IMG/VR virus record: IMGVR_UViG_3300031576_000019
Coordinates: 26,774 to 90,773 of that record
Direction: 5' to 3' (one strand)
Length of the DNA stretch: 64,000 bases
Source: a virus
How positions within the stretch are numbered: position 1 is the stretch's first letter; each line of letters starts with the position of its first letter. Shown here piece after piece: positions 8,320 to 16,469 of the stretch. A program made the position numbers and the translations under genes. The notes under the pieces are model-generated. The model saw only the letters and a program-made list of their open reading frames with translations, had not been told where the DNA came from and searched no databases.

Positions 8320-8812
8320 CCGTAACCGGTTCTTCCTCCAAGTTGGAGGGATGATTAACCTGCTGACCGATGAAGGTGGGGTTGAACATGGCAATCTGCG
8401 GCTTGGCTTCTCCGCCCTCCGACTCATTATTACCGATGGCCTGGTCCAGAGTGTCCTTCAAGACGGCCCAAATGAACTTAGCGGCCGCCGTAGAATTCTC
8501 GATTGGTAGTCCTTCCCCTTGGGCAATCTTGCGTTGGTGCCGCACGATTTCGGGGAAGCCCATCACCGCCTCCAATTGAGCCGCCAAGATAATCCCCTTC
8601 TTCAACCGCCCCACCATATCCTGAACATCTGGCTTCGCCATCCAGCGATAGTAGGTGGCGCTATCCAGCCCATGCGCTTCAAGCGCCCGTGTAAGAGTAA
8701 AGCCGGGGCGCATCGCTAATGCGACCACCTGTAGCACCTCCTTGATACGTTTCAGGCGCGGCACATTTTCTAAATCAGCATTTTCAATCATTAGAGCGGG
8801 AGTGTTAGACAT
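8282..8812 (-). CDS. Terminase small subunit-like DNA-binding protein
   Basis: 176 residues, the only leftward gene in the early half. Residues about 35-60 (GFTLTRALEAHGLDSATYYRWM) form a clear helix-turn-helix of the kind found at the N-terminus of small terminases, and the central helices (KFIWAVLKDTLDQAIG) plus an acidic, Pro-rich tail suit that family. A small terminase recognises the packaging site and works with the large subunit, which is not in this window. Other HTH proteins are possible. The ATG lies only 7 bases after a TATACT -10 box, so the transcript may be leaderless. It carries palindrome copy 4, read as SNLEE. Confidence 0.55.
   Translation of the reverse strand: MSNTPALMIENADLENVPRLKRIKEVLQVVALAMRPGFTLTRALEAHGLDSATYYRWMAKPDVQDMVGRLKKGIILAAQLEAVMGFPEIVRHQRKIAQGEGLPIENSTAAAKFIWAVLKDTLDQAIGNNESEGGEAKPQIAMFNPTFIGQQVNHPSNLEEEPVTVIEATPAPAPDQ
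8335..8349. repeat. Dispersed palindrome, copy 4
   Basis: Exact copy inside the leftward terminase-like gene, read on the minus strand as Ser-Asn-Leu-Glu-Glu. Confidence 0.9.
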
Positions 8813-8819
8813 AAGGGGA

Positions 8820-8873
8820 AGTATAAAGCAATTTGGTCAATCTGTGAATAAAGGTTCACGTTTCTGGTATGAT
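8820..8873. promoter_or_regulatory. Divergent promoters sharing a GTGAA dyad
   Basis: The dyad GTGAATAAAGGTTCAC is at 8844-8859. Rightwards, TATGAT follows at 8868-8873 with an 8-bp gap. Leftwards, TTCACA within the dyad is 17 bp from TATACT (minus strand, 8825-8820). One bound protein could control both. Confidence 0.7.
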
Positions 8874-8889
8874 GCTTTCAGAGGCAAAT

Positions 8890-9042
8890 ATGCAACCCCA
8901 AGAGTTCTTCACCATGCTCTCAATAATGCCTAATGACGAGGCCACTGTTGAGGAATGGCAGAGAGTTATTCGCTCTGCCAGTTGGTGGCTAACTTTCTTC
9001 AATGCACTTGACGACCAGGAAGACATCAATGGCCAAAAATAG
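8890..9042 (+). CDS. Small protein, 50 aa, unknown
   Basis: First gene after the rightward promoter, with AGAGG before its ATG. The sequence runs MQPQEFFTMLSIMPNDEATV and contains SASWWLTFFNALDD; helical, acidic. It ends inside the start of the next gene, so the two are probably coupled. Confidence 0.55.
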   Translation: MQPQEFFTMLSIMPNDEATVEEWQRVIRSASWWLTFFNALDDQEDINGQK

Positions 9043-9847
9043 CAAGATTTCATGGTGCGATAACACCTTTAACGGCTGGATTGGTTGCACTGAGGTTGCG
9101 GAAGGTTGCGAGCATTGCTACGCGAAGTATCTCTCGGCCCGAATGAACTGGGCTGAGTGGGGCGATGACAAGCCGCGCTATCGCACCTCGGCTGCCAACT
9201 GGAAGAAGCCCTTGACTTGGGATAGAGCCGCCAAAAAGGAAGGCAAGCGCATCCGCAACTTCGCCTTCTCTCTGTCGGACGTGTTTGACGTGAGGGTGCC
9301 ATTTCAATGGCTTGTGGATTTTGGTCAACTGGTCAATGGAACAACCCACACTGACTGGTTGATTCTCACCAAGCGGTTCACTATCCCCAAGAAACATCCT
9401 AACGTATTTGACTGGTCAAAAGTCTGGCTGGGTTATTCAGTCGCCGGTCAGGAAGACCTGCACGGCTTTGACCACATCGCCGATATTCCATCCAAATACC
9501 GCTGGATTTCCTACGAGCCCGCCATTGGCCCGGTAGATTTTGAACCAGTTCTCAAAACGGGCCAACTCAACTGGATTGTAGTGGGTGGTGAAAGTAACCA
9601 ATACGACTCAGGGAAGCTTGTCCCAGCCAGGGCCTTTGATGTGAGCTGGGCCTACAGCGTTATTGCCCAGTGCCGAAAATATAAAGTCCCGGTTTTCGTC
9701 AAACAATTGGGGAGCAGGCCCTATCGCTCACCCCAACACAAAAAAGCCACCGGCTACAACATCTCGCTCAAGGATGGTCATGGGGCCGACCCATGGGAAT
9801 GGCCCGAAGATTTGTGGGTACAAGAGTTTCCTGACGAGGAATTTTAG
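9029..9847 (+). CDS. Phage Gp37/Gp68 (DUF5131) family protein
   Basis: 272 residues. ATG 9029 has CAGGAAG upstream; the frame is open further 5' but without a ribosome site. The N-terminus (ISWCDNTFNGWIGC, then EGCEHCYA) carries the cysteine pattern of DUF5131, a family distantly related in sequence pattern to radical-SAM proteins and very common in phages. Its reaction is unknown. Length is normal for the family. It sits just before the cytosine methyltransferase, so a role in modified nucleotides is possible but unproven. Confidence 0.85.
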   Translation: MAKNSKISWCDNTFNGWIGCTEVAEGCEHCYAKYLSARMNWAEWGDDKPRYRTSAANWKKPLTWDRAAKKEGKRIRNFAFSLSDVFDVRVPFQWLVDFGQLVNGTTHTDWLILTKRFTIPKKHPNVFDWSKVWLGYSVAGQEDLHGFDHIADIPSKYRWISYEPAIGPVDFEPVLKTGQLNWIVVGGESNQYDSGKLVPARAFDVSWAYSVIAQCRKYKVPVFVKQLGSRPYRSPQHKKATGYNISLKDGHGADPWEWPEDLWVQEFPDEEF

Positions 9848-9861
9848 TTGCTTCGCAGAAT
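9846..9861 (+). repeat. TTGCTTCGCAGA motif, copy 2
   Basis: AGTTGCTTCGCAGAAT directly overlaps the stop of the DUF5131 gene and precedes AAAGGA of the next gene. Confidence 0.5.
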
Positions 9862-9883
9862 CTTTTTAGAAAGGAACTTTGGT

Positions 9884-10195
9884 ATGGGCATGCACTTCAC
9901 CACCATCACCGGCGTAACCGTCAACGAATTTTATGCAAATCAGCGAGCCGAGCTTGCGCGAGTATCTTGCCTCGCTATTCGCCGTCTCACCGGCAAGAAT
10001 CCCGCTCTGCTGGTGCGCATCACCAATTTCCGGGATTATTCGGCTTGGCTTCCTCTTCCCGTTGAGCCGCGCTCCACACTCGACTTCCGAGTGGTCAGCA
10101 AATTGGCCGAACTTCGTGATTGCCAGAGCCTGGATGAAGACCCAGACTTCAATCGCACCGAGGGTTGGTATAGCGAACTGACCACCGAGGACTAA
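9884..10195 (+). CDS. Unknown protein, 103 aa
   Basis: ATG 9884 is chosen because AAAGGA lies 8 bases upstream; a TTG at 9848 would place the gene over the repeated leader motif. Central part RLTGKNPALLVRITNFRDY. No family recognised. The stop overlaps the next start (TAATG). Confidence 0.6.
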   Translation: MGMHFTTITGVTVNEFYANQRAELARVSCLAIRRLTGKNPALLVRITNFRDYSAWLPLPVEPRSTLDFRVVSKLAELRDCQSLDEDPDFNRTEGWYSELTTED

Positions 10196-10401
10196 TGCCC
10201 CCTCACAAGACACCTCAGACGGATATTCGGAAACAGAAGGGGCAGGCTACCTATACCGAACGTCTTGACAATGTTGGCTTGACCATTTGCCCTGTCTGTG
10301 AGGGTGATTCTTTTGAGTTTGTCAACAATGGGGCCAAGTGCCTGACCTGCGGCGTCGTTTTTAGTGAGGACAGAGAGCAATTCCTATGGCAAAGCCAGTA
10401 A
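10195..10401 (+). CDS. Zinc-ribbon protein, 68 aa
   Basis: Two CxxC knuckles, CPVC at about 32-35 and CLTC at about 49-52, form a typical zinc ribbon after a basic N-terminus. Start overlaps the previous stop (TAATG), and its end overlaps the methyltransferase start by 16 bases. Likely binds nucleic acid or a partner; the role is unknown. Confidence 0.65.
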   Translation: MPPHKTPQTDIRKQKGQATYTERLDNVGLTICPVCEGDSFEFVNNGAKCLTCGVVFSEDREQFLWQSQ

Positions 10402-12215
10402 AGCGCCCCTATACGGTAGTGGATTTATTCTGTGGACACGGTGGTTTTACCCACGCGGCCGTACGGGCCATCAAGAAGCTGGGTGGTGTCATTGAACACT
10501 TCATCGCCGTCAATCATTGGGACGACGCCATTGCCACACATGAGGAGAATCACAAGTTCGCCACTCACTATCTCAGCAAGGTGCAGGAAGTCAAACCACG
10601 AGAGGCGGTCCCCTCGGGGCGGGTAGACATTCTATTGGCGGGGCCAGAGTGTACCTTCCACAGTAACGCTGCAGGTGAGCGCCCGATCAACGACCAAAGC
10701 CGTATCATGGCTTGGGCGATCCTGGATTGGCTAGAGAAGCTCTATATCAATTGCTTCATCATTGAAAACGTGCCAGAGTTTATGAAGTGGGGACCGCTGA
10801 ATGCTGACCAGAGCCGCAACAAAAAGATGCAGGGGGCAACCTTCCTGTCCTACATCACGGCGCTAGAAGCTTTGGGCTACAACGTCACCTACAAAGTCGC
10901 CAACTCGGCTGATTATGGGGGTGTCACCACCCGCCAGCGCCTATTCATCATGGGCCGCAAGAAGCATCTGCCTTTCCCGCTTTTCCCCGAACCAACTCAT
11001 ATCTCGCGCAAGAAACTAACCAAAAACAAATCGCAGTTCTCCATGGTTAGCATCAATCGGAAGCCCTGGCGGGCCGCGCGGGAAATCATTGACTGGGATG
11101 TGCCATCTTACTCTATCTTCATGTCCTCTGAAGATGCCCGAAAAGTTGGTGTGCGTCGGCCGCTGGCTCCGAATACCGTGCGTCGGGCCCTAACGGGTCT
11201 GTTTAAGTTTGGCCTGCCCGGAATCCAGATTGACGATATATCGGGCACGGTACAAAACCTCATGCCGTTCTTGGTGGGCGTAGGTGGGCCAACTGCTCAG
11301 CGCATCCCAAGCGATATTGACCTGCCCGTTCATACCTTACACGGCACTAACAATCTTGGCGGTTCTGAACCCTATCTGATAAAAATGTGCGGGTCGAACA
11401 ATGCGGCCGACGCTAATCTCCCCTCTCCAACTATTACAGCCGATGGTAACCACATTGGCCTGGCCCAGCCCTTTCTCTTGGGCCAGCAAAGCGCCGCACG
11501 GCCTCGGCCCACTAGCCAGCCCATCCCGACGATTGCAACGGCTGGCGCCATCAGCCTGAGCCAGTCTGTGGTCATGTTTGACCGAGGCGGAGATGATAAA
11601 TACTTTCGGGGAGCGCCCGATGATAGGCCATTAGGAACGCTGACCACTCAGATGGTTCCCAGCCTCATCACGCCCGAGGCCTGGATAGCGCAGGTGACTC
11701 ATGCATGCGGCGACCGCATCTTCCCACTCAATATCCCGCTTCTGACTTTTGCGGGTCATGGCGACATAGGGTTGTGTAATCCGTATGTCATGGCGACCGA
11801 CCAAACACATAGCCGAAGTGTGTCGGTTTACTCGTTAGATGGACCTGTCCTGACCATCACAACCAAGAACCGTTTGGTGCTGGCGACACCCTTTATTGCC
11901 CAGTTCAATGGCACGTCCATTGGTGGGTCAATTGACCGGCCCGTTGGTTCGTTCACTACCCGTGACCGGTTTGGCCTGTGCTTCCCGGTTTTCAGCGGAG
12001 GCTATCTGCTGGTAGACATTCTTTTTCGTATGTTCCAACCACATGAAATGGCCATGGCAATGGGCCTGCCACGAAGCTACAAGTTTATGAGTGTTGGCAT
12101 GGTCAAGGGCAAGCGGGTCGTGAAGAAAGCCAGCAAAAAGGATGCGACCAAAATGATTGGCAATGCGGTAGAAGGCCACGTTGGGTATCACCTGGTCCAT
12201 AGCCTGCTCTCCTAA
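10386..12215 (+). CDS. C5 cytosine-specific DNA methyltransferase
   Basis: 609 residues. Motif I is VDLFCGHGGFTHA (about 12-24). Motif IV is GPECTFHS, with the catalytic Cys kept although the usual PPC reads PEC. Motif VI is IENV, motif VIII RQRLFIMG, and motifs IX-X at the C-terminus (MFQPHEMAMAMGLP, MIGNAV). Between them lies a long region of about 260 residues with repeated P-x-P-T-I-T/A-type blocks, the variable target-recognition part, longer than in typical bacterial enzymes. It transfers methyl from S-adenosylmethionine to cytosine C5, most likely to protect phage DNA from host restriction. Target sequence cannot be read from here. Confidence 0.92.
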   Translation: MAKPVKRPYTVVDLFCGHGGFTHAAVRAIKKLGGVIEHFIAVNHWDDAIATHEENHKFATHYLSKVQEVKPREAVPSGRVDILLAGPECTFHSNAAGERPINDQSRIMAWAILDWLEKLYINCFIIENVPEFMKWGPLNADQSRNKKMQGATFLSYITALEALGYNVTYKVANSADYGGVTTRQRLFIMGRKKHLPFPLFPEPTHISRKKLTKNKSQFSMVSINRKPWRAAREIIDWDVPSYSIFMSSEDARKVGVRRPLAPNTVRRALTGLFKFGLPGIQIDDISGTVQNLMPFLVGVGGPTAQRIPSDIDLPVHTLHGTNNLGGSEPYLIKMCGSNNAADANLPSPTITADGNHIGLAQPFLLGQQSAARPRPTSQPIPTIATAGAISLSQSVVMFDRGGDDKYFRGAPDDRPLGTLTTQMVPSLITPEAWIAQVTHACGDRIFPLNIPLLTFAGHGDIGLCNPYVMATDQTHSRSVSVYSLDGPVLTITTKNRLVLATPFIAQFNGTSIGGSIDRPVGSFTTRDRFGLCFPVFSGGYLLVDILFRMFQPHEMAMAMGLPRSYKFMSVGMVKGKRVVKKASKKDATKMIGNAVEGHVGYHLVHSLLS

Positions 12216-12224
12216 AGAAACATC

Positions 12225-12566
12225 ATGGCACAAGCTGGACTATTCGACACCTAATTCCAACAGCAGGATGCGATTGACCAAGACAAGGCTGACCGCTCCA
12301 TTCGGGAGGCGCACAAGAAGTCTTGGAAGTCGTCTTGGGAATGGAACGGACCAAGTGCGGACGACTGGATTCAGTTTGACTGTGTTCGGGCCATCTCGAT
12401 GGACGATGGCGAAAGCCACTTTGTCTATATGGCTCTGGCTTTCGTTATTGAGTATGACCCCGAGAGCGAAATATCCATTGTGGAATACTGGGGCGCGCCC
12501 CTCATCCTCTTAATGGACACAGGTTTATGCTTCTCCCAGAAGACATTTGGCCCCACGTCAAACTGA
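12225..12566 (+). pseudogene. Small acidic protein gene with in-frame TAA at codon 10
   Basis: From ATG 12225 the frame reads MAQAGLFDT, then TAA at 12252-12254, then stays open for over 100 codons (FQQQDAIDQDKADRSIRE..., ...FVYMALAFVIEYDPESE) to TGA 12566. CAA to TAA is a single transition and would restore a Gln-rich stretch. There is no credible start just after the stop. Either a nonsense mutation, an assembly error, or read-through. Confidence 0.55.
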
Positions 12567-12619
12567 TGCGTGGGGAAATCACGATTGAACAACTTGAAAA
12601 GATGAAGGTGAAACCATGA
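12527..12619 (+). CDS. Small protein, 30 aa
   Basis: MLLPEDIWPHVKLMRGEITI and a Lys-rich end, overlapping the tail of the broken gene in another frame and overlapping the next start as ATGA. The coding-like composition and coupling suggest either a real mini-gene or a frameshifted C-terminus of the preceding gene. Confidence 0.35.
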   Translation: MLLPEDIWPHVKLMRGEITIEQLEKMKVKP

Positions 12620-12921
12620 GCGATACCATGAACTGGCCCCTAAAAGAAGGTTGGGTTTGTGAAGTCTGCGGGGAATTCCATGGGCTGACCTGCATGTCTA
12701 CCCACGCTTACTGTTATTGTAATCACTGTCATGTTCAATACTGGATGCGTGACTATGAAAATCTCCAATCTGTCGTGGACACACCTCTCCTGGACGTGGA
12801 GACGGGCTGGATCAATGCAGTTAAGGAGGGCTGGAAAGCGTGGCATCGCGCCATAGACGATTGGACCGAGGCCGATTGGGACAAGGCAAAAAGGTTGGCG
12901 AGTGTTGAGGAGCATCTATGA
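12616..12921 (+). CDS. Zinc-ribbon-like protein, 101 aa
   Basis: ATGA overlap at both ends and GATGAAGGTG upstream. Residues about 14-40 hold CEVC and CYCNHC, enough for a zinc ribbon; the C-terminal half is Trp-rich and acidic. No named family. Confidence 0.6.
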   Translation: MSDTMNWPLKEGWVCEVCGEFHGLTCMSTHAYCYCNHCHVQYWMRDYENLQSVVDTPLLDVETGWINAVKEGWKAWHRAIDDWTEADWDKAKRLASVEEHL

Positions 12922-13253
12922 ACACTACCGCTTATCTTATCAACCGTGATGTGGCCATTGAACTCTACGATATTGGTCATCCCGCCATCCCTGGTGAGCG
13001 CGAATACCCACTTGAATTCTACCGGGTTATCTTTGAATTCGTCTCGGTTGACAACTGGGAAGATGTTGCTGGTTGCCTGAATGACTGGCGTGACCGCACT
13101 ACGGATGCTATTGCTGAACACACCCATCTGCAAGACTGGGAATATCACGACTTCTCTGGTGCAAACTTAGTCTTCTTCGGCCCTGACCAAAAGCACACCA
13201 TGATCGGTGGCTTTTCCATCGATGTCGAAATTCAAGGAACGAGCCCACTATGA
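12918..13253 (+). CDS. Unknown protein, 111 aa
   Basis: Coupled on both sides by ATGA. Begins MNTTAYLINRDVAIELYDIG. Mixed alpha/beta composition, no family recognised. Confidence 0.6.
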   Translation: MNTTAYLINRDVAIELYDIGHPAIPGEREYPLEFYRVIFEFVSVDNWEDVAGCLNDWRDRTTDAIAEHTHLQDWEYHDFSGANLVFFGPDQKHTMIGGFSIDVEIQGTSPL

Positions 13254-13639
13254 ACAACATCGAACTCAATCAACCGACCCAAAAGTTTATAAATTGGACA
13301 GACGAAATGCCCTTTTTTGTTATCTCCGACATCCTAAACGCGCGCCGCCGAGATGACCATCCATGGATGCGCTGTGGTCTGTGTGGCCACACTTTTGAAG
13401 CAGGTGATTGGGCACGGTAGCGTTTTGGAAATCCCAATATTTTTGTGTGTGCGGCCTGTGACTGTCCCAAAGATGAGATGCTGGCGAAGCAGGAGATACT
13501 CCGTGACCTTGTGCACCGTCTCTTTTGGGATTATTTGGCCAATAATGATAGTGGGTATCCGTCTCTTGATTTGAATTATCACTGGAACAAAGGCCAGATC
13601 GTCCGACCCTATTATCGCAATCCGAGAATAGGAAAATGA
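13250..13639 (+). pseudogene. Zinc-ribbon gene interrupted by in-frame TAG
   Basis: The frame runs from ATG 13250 (ATGA overlap with the preceding stop) to TGA 13639 (overlapping the next ATG), 130 codons, with one internal TAG at 13418-13420. Before it lies CGLCGHTF, after it VCAACDC, so the two halves of one zinc ribbon flank the stop. Because both ends are coupled to neighbours, one ancestral gene is clear. TAG could come from CAG or TGG by one change. Confidence 0.7.
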
Positions 13640-14406
13640 GCAACCGCTTCTATCTCCATCCCAACGGACACTATGTCCCATCCGTCACGACCATCACCTC
13701 CATCTTGGCCAAGCCAAGCCTGGAACGTTGGAAACAAGAACAAGTCATCGAGGCCGCTTTTGCCCTTGGTCCCGTCAGCGCCGACATGATTCTGGATACC
13801 GCCGCCCAGAAGAGTCGGGAAGCCACCGAATTTGGGACCCAGATACATGAGGCCTTGGCCCTCCTGCATCAGAATCTGCCTTGGTGGAATCACCCTGTTT
13901 GTGACGACCCGCGTGCTATTCCGATGCTGTTAACCTATAGAGATACTTTTCTCGTTCCATCCACCGTAGTGGATGGGCACAGACAAGTCGAACAACCTGT
14001 CTTCGGTATGACACCCAATGGTTTGGGCTACGCTGGCACGCCCGACCTGGTGTGTTACCTTCTTCCCGGCGCCATTATCAAGCGCACCCCTAAGGGCAGG
14101 AACATCCAAACCCATTGTCCTCCGCTCCTGGCCTATGCCATCATTGATGTCAAAACCTCCGATGCCATCTGGCCCGACTATGGCCTCCAACTTGGAGGCT
14201 ATGGAAGCATGTGCTCTATGCCTCCCACTTATCTTCTGTCTGTGCGGATGGACAAAAGCAGCTCTACTGATCTGGAGATAATATCTTGGCCAGTGAACGA
14301 AGCGATCCAGGCCTTTCTCAACTTGGTGCAACTCTGGTATTGGCTCAATCCTAAGGCCTGCGAGAGACAGACCAGGAGAATAGCAGACAGTACCATCAGA
14401 GCATGA
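13636..14406 (+). CDS. PD-(D/E)XK nuclease, RecB/Cas4-like
   Basis: 256 residues. The core motifs are all present: GTQIHEAL (about 76-83), GYAGTPDLVC (about 134-143), IIDVKTSD (about 176-183) and the QLGGY helix (about 193-197). This is the RecB-type nuclease fold seen in phage exonucleases and Cas4-like proteins; with the Sak4-like ATPase at 23 kb it may serve recombination or end processing. No iron-sulphur cysteine set is visible. Palindrome copy at 14184 lies over the QLGGY motif, in a different reading frame from other copies. Confidence 0.8.
   Translation: MSNRFYLHPNGHYVPSVTTITSILAKPSLERWKQEQVIEAAFALGPVSADMILDTAAQKSREATEFGTQIHEALALLHQNLPWWNHPVCDDPRAIPMLLTYRDTFLVPSTVVDGHRQVEQPVFGMTPNGLGYAGTPDLVCYLLPGAIIKRTPKGRNIQTHCPPLLAYAIIDVKTSDAIWPDYGLQLGGYGSMCSMPPTYLLSVRMDKSSSTDLEIISWPVNEAIQAFLNLVQLWYWLNPKACERQTRRIADSTIRA
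14184..14198. repeat. Dispersed palindrome, copy 5
   Basis: Exact copy inside the nuclease gene, read as Gly-Leu-Gln-Leu-Gly-Gly, the one coding copy not read as Ser-Asn/Lys-Leu-Glu. Confidence 0.85.
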
Positions 14407-14424
14407 GATTAGAACGCTTGTTTC

Positions 14425-14453
14425 ATAGACAATTATTCACATTCCCCTATAAT
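14425..14453 (+). promoter_or_regulatory. Promoter with degenerate GTGAA dyad
   Basis: TATAAT at 14448-14453; the half site ATTATTCAC ends 7 bp upstream, with a weakened left arm (ATAGACAATTATTCAC, 14425-14440). A TAGACA -35 lies 16 bp away. Drives the gene at 14495. Confidence 0.7.
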
Positions 14454-14494
14454 GATTGGAAACCCGTAAGAAAGAATCATCATAGGAGATATAA

Positions 14495-14782
14495 ATGCTT
14501 GACACACTGGAAGATGTCAAACCTCGCAACCGCCGCGCCCTGATGATTATTGTAGACTACTGGGAAAAGAACCGGATGGGCATGACTAACCCAGAGCTCA
14601 AAGACGCACTCAATACCGTCTACGCAGAAGGCTTGGTCAGCACCCAACAAACCCATCGGATTGTGGTAGACTTGCGAAATAATCAGCTTCTGGGCGACAA
14701 CCCCAGTGTTCATCGAAGCATCATCCCCACCGAACAAGCTGTCCGCCTGACCAAACGCTGGAAACGCAAAGCCTCCGTGTGA
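14495..14782 (+). CDS. Putative winged-helix protein, 95 aa
   Basis: Own promoter and terminator, ATAGGAGATATAA ribosome site. Residues about 10-60 (RALMIIVDYWEKNRMGMTNPELKD..) have the look of a winged helix with a basic C-terminus (RLTKRWKRK). A single-gene transcription unit is compatible with a regulator, which is inference only. Confidence 0.6.
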   Translation: MLDTLEDVKPRNRRALMIIVDYWEKNRMGMTNPELKDALNTVYAEGLVSTQQTHRIVVDLRNNQLLGDNPSVHRSIIPTEQAVRLTKRWKRKASV

Positions 14783-14796
14783 GGGGGCTTTTTTTA
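14768..14796 (+). terminator. Rho-independent terminator
   Basis: AAGCCTCC and GGGGGCTT form a stem with one G-U pair, then seven T. The stop codon of the gene lies in the loop region. Confidence 0.75.
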
Positions 14797-14807
14797 TCCT
14801 CTCCTAT

Positions 14808-14823
14808 GTGAAAGATTATTCAC
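14808..14823. promoter_or_regulatory. GTGAA dyad before nuclease start
   Basis: GTGAAAGATTATTCAC ends one base before ATG 14825. A TATCCT -10-like box precedes it at about 14795. No normal ribosome site intervenes. Confidence 0.55.
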
Positions 14824-14824
14824 G

Positions 14825-15469
14825 ATGGCAACCGAGCGTGACCTCCAACACCAAATCAAACGCACCTTCGAGGCCCTGGGCGGGCGGGCCCGGAAACGGA
14901 ATGACCTGGGCCATATGTTGCGCGCCCTGGGAAAAGCCAAGGCCGGCGCGGCACCCTCCGGCGAGCCCGACTACACGGCCACTCTGGACGGTCTGGCCTT
15001 TTATATCGAGGCCAAGGACTCCGACAGCGGAAGCGCCGGCCTCCGCTACTCGTTCAAGGAGCTCACGCCCGAACAGCGTGTCTTCCTACACCACTACGAA
15101 ACATATTCATATCTCTGGCTGTGGATGGGCCAGCGCATCAATAGCGCCGAATATCCTCTTAGGGCTTGGCTAATTCCTTGGCCAAAATACTATGCGGTTG
15201 AGGTAGAGTTCCGGGAGGCCGGTCTGTTAAGCATGGCCTATCTACACCCCAAAGAACTCAAACATCGGGAGCAAGGATTATCGGCGGTAAATAAACTTGG
15301 TTCCTATGAGCTTATCTGGTTCGGTGACGGCATCTGGCGCATTCCACCTCTACATGAACTTTGGCGCCGTTCCGCCGCGCTCCACTATCGTGAGCCCGAA
15401 CGGGGCCTGGAAAGCGAAGTTCATATTCGCCGTGTTCCCTCCAAGTTGGAGGAAGTCCATGTCGGATGA
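14825..15469 (+). CDS. PD-(D/E)XK nuclease, Holliday-resolvase/VRR-NUC-like
   Basis: 214 residues. GEPDYTATLDGLAFYIEAKD (about 42-61) gives the PD...ExK catalytic signature, followed by a Q/E helix (ELTPEQRVFL). N-terminal TERDLQHQIKRTFEALGG matches the opening helix of VRR-NUC and resolvase-type nucleases. The C-terminal third is unassigned. It may cut branched DNA during replication or packaging; this is by family analogy. It ends in the palindrome copy that also supplies the next gene's ribosome site. Confidence 0.72.
   Translation: MATERDLQHQIKRTFEALGGRARKRNDLGHMLRALGKAKAGAAPSGEPDYTATLDGLAFYIEAKDSDSGSAGLRYSFKELTPEQRVFLHHYETYSYLWLWMGQRINSAEYPLRAWLIPWPKYYAVEVEFREAGLLSMAYLHPKELKHREQGLSAVNKLGSYELIWFGDGIWRIPPLHELWRRSAALHYREPERGLESEVHIRRVPSKLEEVHVG
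15438..15452. repeat. Dispersed palindrome used as ribosome site
   Basis: Exact copy, read as SKLEE at the end of the nuclease gene. Its right arm GGAGG lies 6 bases before ATG 15459, so the palindrome supplies the Shine-Dalgarno of the next gene. Confidence 0.9.
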
Positions 15470-16193
15470 AGCCGTCGGTCTCTATGAACAAATCCGTCAG
15501 GCCGCCAAGGCCGAGGTCTACGCCCGCTACCCCAGCGCCACCGAAACCGAGTGCGACGAGAGTATCCATCGCCAGGCCGAAGTGCTATTCGAGACTTTCA
15601 AGCGCACTGCCAGCCTCCGCACACTCGCCGACCGCTCCCTGCGCTGGCAGGCCGTTCACATCGCCGCCTCCGGTCTATGGGCCTACACCCCAGGCGAATA
15701 TGCTTCCCCCGAGGAGTTCATCTCCGAGGCCCTCGCCGCTGTCTGGGGCGATGAGCCCCAAGAGAGTTCTACCTATCACGACCTGATGAGCACAGTTAAG
15801 ATTGTTCAATACGCTAAAGCCGAAGGCATTGAGGGCGTAGACGCCCTGTGGACCGACAACCGAGTAGGCAACACCCGCGTCGCCATCCCATATCTCAATG
15901 CCTTGATGCAACAGTCCGAAGCCCACGCTCAGTTCCAACAGACTGTTCGAGATGTCCTCGCGCTCAATCACGCCGACTTTCGAGAAAAGTACCCCACCTC
16001 GCCTCGCTCCGGTCTGCCCGTCATGCCCGGTTGGAAATATGTTTTGCCCGACGGCCGCTGGTACCTTGTCGTAGAGGGCCAGTCCGAAGTACAGTATCAG
16101 TTTGCGCTCCGGGCCCTGGGCAACAAGCTCTCTGAGCATCATGGTACAGGTCAGGAAGAGTTTCTTTTCGCGCTTCAACGGAGGAAGATATGA
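15459..16193 (+). CDS. Unknown protein, 244 aa
   Basis: ATG 15459 is set by GGAGG 6 bases upstream; the frame is open to 15297 but over the previous gene. Helical N-terminus (EQIRQAAKAEVYARYPSATE), later SGLPVMPGWKYVLPDGRWYL. No domain recognised. Its stop overlaps the next start. Confidence 0.65.
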   Translation: MSDEAVGLYEQIRQAAKAEVYARYPSATETECDESIHRQAEVLFETFKRTASLRTLADRSLRWQAVHIAASGLWAYTPGEYASPEEFISEALAAVWGDEPQESSTYHDLMSTVKIVQYAKAEGIEGVDALWTDNRVGNTRVAIPYLNALMQQSEAHAQFQQTVRDVLALNHADFREKYPTSPRSGLPVMPGWKYVLPDGRWYLVVEGQSEVQYQFALRALGNKLSEHHGTGQEEFLFALQRRKI

Positions 16194-16417
16194 ATCAGAC
16201 CCACGCCTTTGCACTTGCAGATGACGCTCAGAACCTTGTCATTCAATCACTTCGGCTGGGAGTCATTGCCAGTTTGCCCCAGGCCATAGATATATTTCGG
16301 GAGGCCATACAGTCTTACCCCCCTGACTGTCCACCGCCTGACCATGACTGGCCTGCAATTTGGGAGGGCCAAGCGTTACTCGTTGACCTGATTTATCAAG
16401 GCTTCACAAGCGCATAA
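16190..16417 (+). CDS. Small helical protein, 75 aa, paralogue at 44.4 kb
   Basis: Coupled to the upstream gene by ATGA, with GGAGGAAGAT before it. The C-terminal DHDWPAIWEGQALLVDLI resembles DRDFPKLWEGMALLCAIL in the leftward gene at 44400-44651, and both have a preceding helical pair of similar length, so the two are likely distant paralogues. Function unknown. Confidence 0.55.
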   Translation: MNQTHAFALADDAQNLVIQSLRLGVIASLPQAIDIFREAIQSYPPDCPPPDHDWPAIWEGQALLVDLIYQGFTSA

Positions 16418-16435
16418 ACTGCGCGAGCTCTGTCT

Positions 16436-16450
16436 CCTCCAGGTTGGAGG
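16436..16450. repeat. Dispersed palindrome, one-mismatch copy
   Basis: CCTCCAGGTTGGAGG, intergenic, 20 bases upstream of the GTGAA dyad promoter. Confidence 0.75.
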
Positions 16451-16469
16451 AAAGACCGAGCCGCCCGGT

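Noticed and set aside
12225-13639. Genome-wide stop-codon reassignment
   Set aside because: TAA, TAG and TGA are all used as ordinary stops by neighbouring intact genes, and two different stops are involved.
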